Below are positions 8,447 through 15,287 of a DNA stretch of 15,578 nucleotides, piece by piece. This DNA comes from an uncultured bacterium (GTDB lineage Bacteria > Planctomycetota > Uabimicrobiia > Uabimicrobiales > JABWCH01): positions 1 to 15,578 of the forward strand of contig CALKWO010000194.1 of NCBI GenBank assembly GCA_938003875.1, given 5' to 3'. How positions within the stretch are numbered: the first letter of the stretch is position 1; every line of letters starts with the position of its first letter. The position numbers were made by a program, and so were the translations under genes. Under the pieces are notes generated by a model. That model ran no database searches. It worked only from the letters and a program-made list of their open reading frames with translations, and was not told where the DNA came from.

Positions 8447-8590
8447 GGATCAAGTGTTTTTTTGGGGAAACCCATACTCTATGATCCAGAATGGCTCAAG
8501 CTGTCTCTATTTCAATGGCGTTAGTTTCGCAGCTACAAGCCCAAAATTTTAAGGGTGTCCGAAGGTTTTTGGGGCGGCAATAAACACTAA
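8447..8590 (+). pseudogene. Unrecognised coding remnant with in-frame amber
   Basis: Starting after TAA at 8444-8446, the frame reads GKPILYDPEWLKLSLFQWR, meets TAG (8522-8524), then continues FRSYKPKILRVSEGFWGGNKH to TAA. The residue mix is protein-like, unlike the AT-rich surroundings, and both sides of the TAG lie in one frame. It looks like the tail of a lost gene with one nonsense change. I recognise no family and see no start codon. Confidence 0.3.
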
Positions 8591-8812
8591 AAATTGCTCG
8601 TTATGTGAGGGATATCGAATCTGATTTTGAAATTTGAAATTTGATTTTTGTGTAAAAAAACTCTAATCCAAAAATTTGCTGCTGAGAAACAAGACTTGCA
8701 TAAGGAAAAATTTCTCTCAAAGAAACTTTTTGCACAAATGTCAATTTTTTCATTTTTTTTCAAAAAAAAATATATTTTCAAACAGCACAAGCCAATGATA
8801 GTACCACAAAAC

Positions 8813-9036
8813 ATGACAAACATGACATTCTCTATTTTAAGTATATATTCTATATAATCTTAAATTTTTGAATACTTGTCATAATCTTATTAAATGTAAA
8901 AGAAAACATGACAAAAAAAGTTATATTTGTCATGTTTTCTTTTTATGGTAATATATGAATGACAAAATTCTATATTTATAAGTAATAGCTAAAATAGAAG
9001 TTATAAATTTGATGGCATAATTGTCATATTTGTCAT
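8813..9036. repeat. Cluster of TTGTCAT/ATGACAA motifs
   Basis: Within 224 bases ATGACAA occurs at 8813, 8908 and 8959, and its complement TTGTCAT at 8876, 8927, 9021 and 9030. A one-mismatch copy (ATGACAT) is at 8822. Seven exact copies of a 7-mer are far above chance. They lie in the AT-rich convergent gap (8397-9058) between ietS and the primase-helicase gene. The layout suits protein-binding sites, such as replication iterons or an integrase/regulator site. The rest of this 660-base gap holds only the remnant at 8447-8590 and low-complexity AT sequence. Confidence 0.6.
8898..8943. repeat. Perfect 18-bp inverted repeat
   Basis: AAAAGAAAACATGACAAA (8898-8915) is exactly complementary to 8926-8943, with a 10-base loop. 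It contains two of the TTGTCAT-type motifs. The stem is AT-rich and its outer part gives a T-run on either strand, so it may also end transcripts from ietS or the convergent primase gene. Confidence 0.6.
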
Positions 9037-9058
9037 TCATTCCAAGCATAACCCCACT

Positions 9059-11230
9059 CTAGTTGTTTTCATCCAAGATTATTTGGGCTGGAATTTGTAT
9101 AACATTTCTTTGGGTTTCATGGATAGTCTTCCTTACATAGAAGGTTGTTCTTTTATTTTCTCTTATAAGCATACCGCGTTCATTTAGCCTTTTCCACAAA
9201 GTATTTTTAGTTGCAGGCAAAGATTCTCCAGATTCTTGAGCATAGCATTGTACAGCTTTATAACAAGCTGTCGGCTCTAAATAGACGAATCCTTCATATT
9301 CATCAATCCATCCTATTCTTTCTCCCTTTGGGTTTGTAGGATTGTCATGAAGCCATCCTAACATTTCTTTTATTTTACTACTAGGGCAAGATCCATTTAA
9401 ACAGGCAATATGCATTTTCCCTGCTACTAATGCTGCGCGAAGATGCTTGAAGAATACGACTATTAAATCGTTTTCTTGATGGTATTCCGATTGTTTTTCG
9501 CTTATAGTAGTGATGCTAGTCCAGGCTTTTTCCAAATGATAATTACACTGTTCTTCAGTGAGAGCACCTGCTTCATTAGCAAAGTGTAAGAAATATTGCC
9601 ATCCTATTATTAGTTGAGCTAATATAGTGGGTGTACGGCGATGATTTTTGGATAAATTTTCTTTGTATATTCTATCTCTTAAATCACTAATCTCTTTTGT
9701 AATTTGGCTTTGAATCGTTGCATATTTTTGAGATAGCCAGTGGATATACCCTGCCATTGCTTGAGCATACATTCCTTGCCTGGCTTCGATCTGTAGCTCT
9801 CTTAATGCATCCCAGTTTAGGTCATGGATATCTAGTTCTAAGATTAGCATCCTGGCCTGTAAGCTTTCACCTGGAGGAACATCTTCTCCTGTACTAAGTA
9901 TTATTCCTCTAGGATATTTTTCAGTTCTTGTGGTACCATCAGGGCGTAATCTTCCCCTACCTTTACGGTTTGCTTGCCCCCTAAACAAATTATCTGCTTC
10001 TTTATACTTTTGCTCAATATCTTTTTTATTGCCACGAGGACAAAAATCGTCTACAACTAAAATGGCATCCTTGGCAAGAAAAGCAAGTATTTCGTTAAAA
10101 TTGGCGGTGCTTTTCCACGAGGCAGGAAGATGATGAGAATCCATTTCTGCTCCCCAATGTTGCTGAATTAAAGATGCCAATTCTGTTTTGCCATTACCTG
10201 ATTTACCAGCGATAAAACCACTAAAATCGCAAATTCCTAACGGTGACAACCAAATTAAGCTATATAAGGGATACGTTATCTCTGATCTCACTATATCCAA
10301 AATTTTCATGCTCGAATGAATAGCATTTTTTAGAACATCCTCTTGGGGCGGTTCAGGTAAAAAATATCGTTGCATGCTTTCACAGCACACTTCTATATCT
10401 TTTTTCAATCCTTCTGTGCCAATTGCTCCTGAAGTAGTCAAATAATAATATAAGCCATTGATGTTATGCCATCCTAAATGTGTATAAACTGTGCGGACAG
10501 GTATATTCCCAGAGATCAATTGTATCGCAGTTTTAGTATGGTCTTTTAGCATTTGTCCTGGATATATAACTGCTTCAGCTCCCAGTTGTTCTGTAACCCA
10601 GTTAAGATTAGCAAAATGCGCAGAAGGTACAGAAAAATGGTACGTCCTTCCTTTGAGATGCGCCTCTATTTCGAAGATTCTTCGAGTTTCCAGTCCATCA
10701 TCTTCTTTTATGTCGCACACAACTTGTGCAGTAAAGTTTGTTAAACAAACAGTTACTTCCCCTTCTTTTGTGATTTTGTTCCAAAAAATACCATTCTCTT
10801 TTTCAGAATATGGAATATCCAAATTTTCGGACATCTCCTTTTGCTGTTGAGAGAACGAATGTTTTTTTTCTGGTAATTGTAGAAGGGATTTTACATCTTG
10901 CCATGTTTTTCCTTTACAGGAATTATGGTAGCATTGATAGCAAATCCTTCCATTAGACTGAATTAAAATAGCTGATTCATTAAGTTTATGAGAAGAGTCA
11001 AATATGCATTCTTCAAGACAAAATAGAATACCTGCTTGCCAATCTTTTTCTTTGAGAATATTGATAGTAGGATTTAATGCTAAAATAGCTCTTACGTATT
11101 CTTCTGAATGATGAAAACCACCATTTTTATCTTGCTGCTCCATTTTTTCCGACAAAATACATTTTGTAGATTTTTTATTTTTTATCTCCTGTTGTTTCCT
11201 GTCTTTTCCTTTCTCTTTCCAAAAAAGCAT
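9059..11230 (-). CDS. DUF927-like zinc-finger/P-loop primase-helicase
   Basis: The 723-residue protein carries a primase-type zinc-binding region at about 71-105 (CIFDSSH, then YQCYHNSC; likely ligands C75, H81, C100 and C105). A DUF927-like segment follows (YTHLGWHNINGLYYYLTTSG), then a helicase-like ATPase with Walker A GKSGNGKT (342-349) and Walker B LVVDDF (D394, D395). PRGIILSTGEDVPPG follows, and a winged-helix-like tail (LWKRLNERGMLIRENKRTTFYV). Such proteins occur on plasmids, phages and integrative elements, where they prime or unwind at the replication start. No toprim or archaeo-eukaryotic primase domain is evident, so helicase/loader is the safer role. The ATG at 11230 has a weak ribosome site; M30 (11143) is an alternative. 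The frame extends upstream for 13 codons to a TAG. TTGACA at 11314-11309 is the best nearby -35 candidate. Confidence 0.75.
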   Translation of the reverse strand: MLFWKEKGKDRKQQEIKNKKSTKCILSEKMEQQDKNGGFHHSEEYVRAILALNPTINILKEKDWQAGILFCLEECIFDSSHKLNESAILIQSNGRICYQCYHNSCKGKTWQDVKSLLQLPEKKHSFSQQQKEMSENLDIPYSEKENGIFWNKITKEGEVTVCLTNFTAQVVCDIKEDDGLETRRIFEIEAHLKGRTYHFSVPSAHFANLNWVTEQLGAEAVIYPGQMLKDHTKTAIQLISGNIPVRTVYTHLGWHNINGLYYYLTTSGAIGTEGLKKDIEVCCESMQRYFLPEPPQEDVLKNAIHSSMKILDIVRSEITYPLYSLIWLSPLGICDFSGFIAGKSGNGKTELASLIQQHWGAEMDSHHLPASWKSTANFNEILAFLAKDAILVVDDFCPRGNKKDIEQKYKEADNLFRGQANRKGRGRLRPDGTTRTEKYPRGIILSTGEDVPPGESLQARMLILELDIHDLNWDALRELQIEARQGMYAQAMAGYIHWLSQKYATIQSQITKEISDLRDRIYKENLSKNHRRTPTILAQLIIGWQYFLHFANEAGALTEEQCNYHLEKAWTSITTISEKQSEYHQENDLIVVFFKHLRAALVAGKMHIACLNGSCPSSKIKEMLGWLHDNPTNPKGERIGWIDEYEGFVYLEPTACYKAVQCYAQESGESLPATKNTLWKRLNERGMLIRENKRTTFYVRKTIHETQRNVIQIPAQIILDENN

Positions 11231-11269
11231 GGCTTCTGCAAGCTTTTGAATGTTTTCATACTGATTATC

Positions 11270-11443
11270 CTACAAGACATATTCAGAAATATCTTTTTTT
11301 TCATCCTCTGTCAATTCACAAAACGACCTTTCTGCTATTGATCTTCCATCTAAGTTCAATGGAGTGATTATTTGATAACATTCCTTTGATTTTCTGACCT
11401 TAATAATTCCCAGCGATACAAGTACGGCTAAAAATTCCTTCAC
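11270..11443 (-). CDS. 57-codon frame upstream of the primase, possibly its lost N-terminus
   Basis: From GTG at 11443 the frame reads KEFLAVLVSLGIIKVRKSK, resembling a winged helix, then LNLDGRSIAERSF and ELTEDEKKDISEYVL, ending in TAG at 11272-11270. It is in the same frame as the primase-helicase, and the 13 codons between the TAG and that ATG read DNQYENIQKLAEA, a natural helical continuation. No good ribosome site precedes the GTG. The frame stays open further upstream through the terminator (INDAVALFIFSLLVLP) without an ATG. It may be a separate small gene, a truncated gene, or the N-terminal part of the primase cut off by a nonsense change. Confidence 0.4.
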   Translation of the reverse strand: MKEFLAVLVSLGIIKVRKSKECYQIITPLNLDGRSIAERSFCELTEDEKKDISEYVL

Positions 11444-11461
11444 TGGAAGAACTAGCAGAGA

Positions 11462-11522
11462 AAAAATAAAAAGAGCAACAGCGTCATTGATTCTATATGA
11501 TGCTGTTGCTCTTTTTATTTTT
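11462..11522 (-). terminator. Strong intrinsic terminator after higBA
   Basis: A perfect 21-bp inverted repeat (11462-11482 and 11502-11522) extends by five more pairs including one G-T. It has a GAGCAACAGC core and ends in a T5-A-T6 run on the minus strand. It begins at the higA stop codon and would end the higBA transcript. The symmetry allows it to work on the plus strand too. Confidence 0.85.
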
Positions 11523-11808
11523 ACCTAATTGAACTTACTCTCTTGGGTCTTTCGGAAGATAAATCATAGTTCATTTGTAGATTCATCCAAAATTCTGGTG
11601 AGGTTCCAAAAGAATAAGACAGTAGCCAAGCCATTTTTGGCGTTATTTTCTCTTTTTTATTGATAATATTATTAATCTTTTTAGGACTCACCCCTATATG
11701 TTCAGCTAGATATTTTGTATCCAGATTAAGAGGGATTAAGAATTCTTCTAGTAAAATTTCTCCTGGGTGTGTTGTTTTTCCTGTTTTTGGAATCATTGTC
11801 TTATACAT
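11521..11808 (-). CDS. higA: HigA-type antitoxin, XRE helix-turn-helix
   Basis: The 95-residue protein has the HigA/VapI signature: THPGEILLEEFLIPLNL near the start, a helix-turn-helix at about 30-52 (TKYLAEHIGVSPKKINNIIN), then ITPKMAWLLSYSFGTSPEFWMNLQ. It should bind and neutralise the HigB toxin and repress the operon by binding its promoter. AAGGAGG lies four bases before the ATG. The gene follows higB by 9 bases, in the usual toxin-first order, and ends in a strong terminator. It appears intact, while the toxin gene upstream has a nonsense codon, so it may now act only as a DNA-binding repressor or as protection against a related toxin elsewhere. Confidence 0.9.
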   Translation of the reverse strand: MYKTMIPKTGKTTHPGEILLEEFLIPLNLDTKYLAEHIGVSPKKINNIINKKEKITPKMAWLLSYSFGTSPEFWMNLQMNYDLSSERPKRVSSIR

Positions 11809-11817
11809 AATCCCTCC

Positions 11818-12108
11818 TTAGTGATAATCTGTAATCGCCACATCATAAGCATTTTCTTTGCTCTAAATAAAAATTACTCTCCACTTTTCGCTAATCCTTA
11901 TTCCATGATAGCCCTTTAGGTCTTCTTTGAGAGCCTCTAGCCTATTGCCTGGAATTTTTCGCAAGTCCTCAAGAGATTTTGCGCCATGCAGCATGTCTAA
12001 TTTTCTTTTTGCGATAGAAAAAATATTCTTAGGAAGTTTTCTTGCTGCCTTTGTGTCTTGAAAAAAGAAAACATCCTCTGTGCTTTTATCTCCAAAAGAT
12101 TTTATCAT
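11818..12108 (-). pseudogene. higB: HigB/RelE-type toxin gene with in-frame amber codon
   Basis: From ATG 12108 the frame matches HigB mRNA interferases (MIKSFGDKSTEDVF, ANRL-like GNRLEALKEDLKGYHGIRI, EKWRVIFI) for 81 residues, then meets TAG (11865-11863). The same frame continues SKENAYDVAITDYH to TAA at 11818, exactly the conserved C-terminus of the family. The TAG sits where HigB proteins often have tryptophan or another aromatic residue, so a TGG to TAG change is the simplest reading. The lost tail includes the D-Y-H end implicated in RNA cleavage in studied HigB proteins, so the 81-residue product is probably inactive. The start is supported by family agreement; the ribosome site is weak (GAGA). 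Readthrough would restore a normal-length toxin of about 96 residues. Confidence 0.85.
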
Positions 12109-12122
12109 AACGATCTCATTTC

Positions 12123-12151
12123 ATTATACATCTTTGTATTTCAATTTTCAA
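12123..12151 (-). promoter_or_regulatory. higBA promoter
   Basis: On the minus strand TTGAAA (12151-12146) and a perfect TATAAT (12128-12123) are separated by 17 bases, upstream of higB (ATG 12108). Transcription would start within a few bases of the higB ATG, so the leader is very short or absent. Confidence 0.75.
12126..12139. promoter_or_regulatory. Probable HigA operator
   Basis: ATACATCTTTGTAT is an inverted repeat (ATACA, four-base spacer, TGTAT) lying between and over the -35/-10 boxes of the higBA promoter. This is the position expected for autorepression by HigA. Confidence 0.5.
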
Positions 12152-12230
12152 GGCTTTTTCTAATGGACTTAACCGTTGTTGCGCTGTTTTAAGAATGTCT
12201 TTAATACTAAGGCTTATAACAGTAGAGTAA

Positions 12231-12262
12231 AGGAGAGGTAGCTAAAAGCTACCGTCTCCCTC
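12231..12262 (-). ncRNA. Group II intron domain VI
   Basis: GGAGA and GGTAGC pair with GCTACC and TCTCC around a TAAAA loop, directly after domain V. The strand 3' of the hairpin in the RNA is TTTACTCTAC, whose adenosines include the likely branch point, before the splice site at 12222. Confidence 0.7.
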
Positions 12263-12268
12263 CTCGCC

Positions 12269-12302
12269 AAACCGAACGTGCAGATTTCCCGCATTCGGCT
12301 TT
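12269..12302 (-). ncRNA. Group II intron domain V (catalytic hairpin)
   Basis: The 34-base hairpin reads AAAGCCGAATGCGG, GAAA, then TCTGCACGTTCGGTTT. It has the AGC catalytic triad near the base, the two-base bulge region and a GAAA loop, as in canonical domain V. Confidence 0.85.
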
Positions 12303-12485
12303 CTTTGAAAACTTCATCTGAGGCTTTCACAATTGTTCTTTGACAATTTGGTATCTGTTGCCTAAACTCATAATTATAATACTCGTTACACCTCTCTAAC
12401 TACTACGTTTTGTGGTTTTTATGAGTACATAATACAGAAGGTAAAGAAACTGATCTTTGTTGCCGTGTAACAAACCGAGCTTGAA

Positions 12486-13799
12486 CTATAGATATACCAA
12501 CCCTAAATTCTTTAGATGCTCATAATAAGTTACGTCTTTAGGTGGTCTCATGGGTCTTTGGCTTCTTCTCTGTAAGAATTTGGTCAATCTTAATCTCACA
12601 TATGAGTTTATTTTCCTGAATGCTTTTCTTGGATAACCAAATCTAAAATAGTTCGCCCATGATTTAAGATGTATATTGAGTTCTCCTATTACTTGAGTAA
12701 TTGGCTTAAAGCATTTCCTAGAATCCGTCCTATCATATATTTCTAAACACTCTTTCTTAATAGCTTTATCTGATGGAGTAATGTTTAGATATTTCTTGTT
12801 TCTTCCATAGCGATCTTTAGTCCATTGAATTGAAAATCCTAAGAAGTTCAGTTTAGTTTTATCTTCATTCATCTTGAGAATTTTAGTTTTCTCTTGATTA
12901 ATTTCCAATTTCATCCATGATTCTAGCTTTTGCTCGATAAATTCGGTAATAGTTTTCCCCATATATCTCGCCATCACTACCACATCATCAGCATACCTTA
13001 TCAACTTTGCACCTGTTTTACTTGTTATCTCTTTCAAGAATATCTTGTCGAACCAGTGCAAATATAGATTTGCTAATAATGGCGAAATTACGCCTCCCTG
13101 CGGAGTTCCTTTCTTTGGCTTGTTATATTTGGGCTTATTATTTTCGTCCTTTTCTACTAATACCGCTTCTAGCCATTGCTTAATTAACTTCAATATACCG
13201 CTATCTACTATGCGCATCCTTATACATTTCATGAGGTTATCATGAGGGATTGTGTCAAAGTATTTCTTCATGTCTAAGTCGTATATTGCTTCTCTACCTT
13301 CTTTTATGTTTTTCTGTATTTCTTCAATTGCTTGGTGGGCATTCCTTTCGGGTCGAAATCCATAAGAACAGTCCAGAAAGTCTGCTTCAAATATTGGTTC
13401 TATTATCAATAATACTGCCATTTGAATTACACGATCTTTGATTATTGGTATTCCTAGAGGTCTTAACGATCCATCTGCTTTGGGTATATATGTTCTTTTA
13501 ACTGCTGATGCCCTGTACGTTCTTTCTCTCAGTTCTTTTATAATTCCTTCTAGGAATCCTTCGACACCTTCTTGACTCGCTTGTATATCTTCAAATGTCA
13601 TCCCGTCCACGCCTGGCGAGCCATCATTTCCCTTGACTTTCCTCCACGCTTCTCTCATTACGTGTATTTTCAATATATGATTGTATAGCGTATAGAATCT
13701 AAACTTTGGTTCTTGCTTGGCCTTTTGATAAAGCTTCTGTCTCAAAAGAGAAAGTCTTTCTTGATCTACTTCTGACGTTTCCCGTAATAGTTGGTTCAA
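12486..13799 (-). CDS. ltrA: Group II intron reverse transcriptase/maturase
   Basis: The 437-residue protein contains an RT domain: GSPGVDG (60-66), RPLGIP (113-118), SYGFRPERNAHQA, DLDMKKYFDTIPH (174-186, catalytic D), GTPQGGVISPLLAN (231-244) and YADD (269-272). A maturase (X) domain follows with the SWANYFRFG and KINSYVRLRL helices. There is no C-terminal HNH endonuclease, so mobility probably uses replication-fork or single-stranded targets. It helps the intron RNA splice and copies it into DNA. The start is TTG at 13799, with GGAG seven bases upstream; the upstream frame is closed. All catalytic residues are present and the surrounding ribozyme looks whole, so the intron is probably active. 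It ends in TAG. Confidence 0.93.
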   Translation of the reverse strand: MNQLLRETSEVDQERLSLLRQKLYQKAKQEPKFRFYTLYNHILKIHVMREAWRKVKGNDGSPGVDGMTFEDIQASQEGVEGFLEGIIKELRERTYRASAVKRTYIPKADGSLRPLGIPIIKDRVIQMAVLLIIEPIFEADFLDCSYGFRPERNAHQAIEEIQKNIKEGREAIYDLDMKKYFDTIPHDNLMKCIRMRIVDSGILKLIKQWLEAVLVEKDENNKPKYNKPKKGTPQGGVISPLLANLYLHWFDKIFLKEITSKTGAKLIRYADDVVVMARYMGKTITEFIEQKLESWMKLEINQEKTKILKMNEDKTKLNFLGFSIQWTKDRYGRNKKYLNITPSDKAIKKECLEIYDRTDSRKCFKPITQVIGELNIHLKSWANYFRFGYPRKAFRKINSYVRLRLTKFLQRRSQRPMRPPKDVTYYEHLKNLGLVYL

Positions 13800-14269
13800 T
13801 CGGTTTCTCCTTCTCTAACTTAGCTTGTTTCCAATAAAGCCCCTTTGCTCCACGATCATTACTCGCTTTTCCGCTACTATGGGCTTATCCGACTCCCTTA
13901 TAGACCAATCCATGGTTATTGATTTCCATAGTCTGTTGTCTTTAGGACATCCATAAGGGTCTCCCAGGTTACTCGATTATTCTTTCGATACGCGCTATCT
14001 CCTTTGACCCCGAGAAGCCTGATGAGTGCTACCCATTATTACTGGCTCATCAGTTACAGGCTTCAGCCTCTCCGAAGGCCTGGCCGACTTCTATTAGTGT
14101 AACGAGGCTCATTTGAGTTCACTTTCGTTATGGCTCGCATCTTTGCCTTACAAGGCTTCAGACACCAAATTACTTTGATGGCTGCTCGCTCGGCTACTTG
14201 TCCGAATGGGCAATTGACAAGGTAAACACTTTTCAGTTTACTAGAATAGCCAGTCTTGTCCTGGCGCAC
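13800..14269 (-). ncRNA. Group II intron 5' ribozyme domains I-IV
   Basis: This gene-free stretch is the folded 5' part of the intron RNA, starting GTGCGCC. It shares GCCTCGTTACAC (minus strand of 14097-14108) and the following GCC-rich hairpin with the second intron at 14537-14548, marking conserved domain I parts. Open frames over it are not genes. Confidence 0.75.
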
Positions 14270-14352
14270 CGAAGAACACGAAGGAAAGAACACGGAGAAC
14301 ACGAAAAAAAATACAAAAAATATTATTTCCCTTTTTTCCTTCGTGTTCTTCG
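14270..14352. repeat. GAACACG-rich inverted repeat at the intron insertion site
   Basis: CGAAGAACACGAAGG (14270-14284) is exactly complementary to 14338-14352, with 53 bases between. The inner part repeats the motif (AAGAACACGGAG, AACACGAAAA). The left arm ends at the intron 5' splice site. It could form a long hairpin in RNA. Confidence 0.8.
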
Positions 14353-14444
14353 CTCGCAGCCCATAATGCTGTTTATCTTGCAGATGTAAGTTCTGCTATA
14401 GTAATTGATTGTTTGACTATATAGTTATAATCGACATCTGGTTG

Positions 14445-15126
14445 GGGCGACCCATCAGATGAAAGCTCGATAGTAAAAGCCCTTGTCTGTGAAGGGCAAG
14501 CAAGACACCAGGCCGTAGCATAAAGCGAACTTTGCAGCCTCGTTACACGAACTACACGAGAACAGACGGTGTAGTAATGCAGTTGCCGAGCCTCTGCGGA
14601 GAAGGCGAAGGCTATTACTTATTAGGGAAGAAACAAGCAAGCACCTGAAAGAACTGTCGGGGTACGGAAGATGGCATGGTGTCAAAGATAAACGGAGTAA
14701 ATTGGGGAATATCTTGTATACAGCCTGATCAGGATCTAAGGGCAAAGGTCTGCTAGACGAAGAAAATAAGATAGCAGAGGTATACAAGAGACTCGGATGA
14801 GGCCATAGTAAGCAATGACCTGACGGACAGCATAAACCGTTAGCGAGCCAAGGGCCTCTGGACTGGATTGTCTTATTAGAAGTCTTCGCTGAAATGACCG
14901 AAAGGCTATAGAAGATGGAAATAATGATTATAACATCATATAAGTTTTGAATAATGTGGCGTATGTCGATCATGCACTTAAACCTCATTAGCTGAAACGA
15001 AGGTTGATGTTTGATTCCAGTTTGAAGCCGTATTGGGGAAAACCCGACGTACGGAATTTTAGAGGGGGAACAGGAAACATGATGTAGTTTGCTTTTACAT
15101 GCGTGCGCCTGTTTTCCACTCGGCAT
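14445..15126 (+). mobile_element. ORF-less group II intron, probably degenerate
   Basis: About 680 bases with no gene but with group II intron landmarks in order. GGGCGACCC lies at the 5' end, where GUGCGACC would be expected. GCCTCGTTACAC (14537-14548) and a GCC-rich hairpin are shared with the full intron's domain I, as are GTGTCAAAG and CCATAGTA stretches. A short domain IV follows, then domain V (15023-15056), and a domain VI hairpin in which GGGGAACAGG pairs with CCTGTTTTCC. The end is probably AT at 15125-15126. The maturase gene is absent, so splicing or movement would need help in trans. Ends are uncertain by a few bases. Confidence 0.65.
15023..15056 (+). ncRNA. Domain V of the ORF-less intron
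   Basis: TTGAAGCCGTATTGGG, a GAAAA loop and CCCGACGTACGGAA form the expected hairpin with the AGC triad. The strand opposite the triad reads GGAAT rather than the usual GGUU(C/U), so the A-U and G-U pairs of the triad are lost. That suggests weak or lost catalysis. Confidence 0.6.
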
Positions 15127-15287
15127 CCTTCGTGGTGAAAAATATTGGTTACACTGAAGTCTCTGCTTGAGCGCAATACCAGTTACGCCCTTTTCTATTT
15201 TTCTTTCTTTCGGCCTCATGGATTCAACAAGCATGGACAAAATCTTTGTATTCTGTTCTTGTGATGCCCTCATTGTCTCAAGTATAA

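Larger units (their letters stand above)
12116..12220 (-). pseudogene. Antitoxin-like N-terminal fragment beside the intron
   Basis: Immediately 3' of the group II intron the minus strand reads VISLSIKDILKTA and QQRLSPLEKALKIEIQRCIMK before TGA at 12118-12116, 34 codons in all. The pattern (I-KDIL-A--LSPLEK--L) resembles the N-terminus of small type II antitoxin-like proteins. The frame has no start codon on this side of the intron. Its last third overlaps the higBA promoter. It is probably a remnant cut by intron insertion and fused to the higBA region. Confidence 0.4.
12222..14269 (-). mobile_element. Full-length group II intron with reverse transcriptase
   Basis: The intron begins with GTGCGCC at 14269-14263 (the GUGYG rule) and ends in AC at 12222 after domain VI, about 2048 bases. 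It has a 5' ribozyme part (13800-14269), a maturase gene in domain IV, and domains V and VI at the 3' end. Joining the exons gives CTTCG/TGTTA, which restores the CTTCGTGTT unit of the flanking repeat and so supports both ends. It inserted beside a long inverted repeat. Confidence 0.85.
14373..15273 (-). pseudogene. Small unknown gene split by an antisense ORF-less intron
   Basis: From ATG 15273 the minus strand reads MRASQEQNTKILSMLVES and continues to CNQYFSPRR (codon 49 ends at 15127). Removing 14445-15126 joins it in frame to QPDVDYNYIVKQSITIAEL and TSAR, ending in TAA at 14375-14373, giving a 72-residue product. The intron ends were chosen from intron rules, yet the frame continues across them, which supports a real gene. 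The intron lies on the opposite strand and cannot be spliced from this gene's mRNA, so the gene is dead. No family is recognised. The ribosome site is weak, and the start lies only 14 bases from the divergent Mrr start, so part of this may be chance. Confidence 0.35.

Noticed and set aside
8648..8857. Overlapping 69- and 78-codon frames on both strands
   Set aside because: The sequence is low-complexity AT-rich with phenylalanine/lysine runs, with no ribosome site and no protein-like composition.
8813..9036. CRISPR array
   Set aside because: The repeats are only seven bases, in both orientations and with irregular spacing.
14063..14302. 79-codon minus-strand frame
   Set aside because: It covers the 5' splice site and domain I of the full group II intron, which is structural RNA.
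15103..15109. GTGCGCC resembling the 5' end of a third group II intron
   Set aside because: It falls inside the predicted domain VI hairpin and no domain I sequence follows it.
14455..15273. A 272-codon open frame on the minus strand
   Set aside because: Most of it is antisense to the folded RNA of the ORF-less intron. Only its first 49 codons look like protein, and these are annotated as part of the split small gene.
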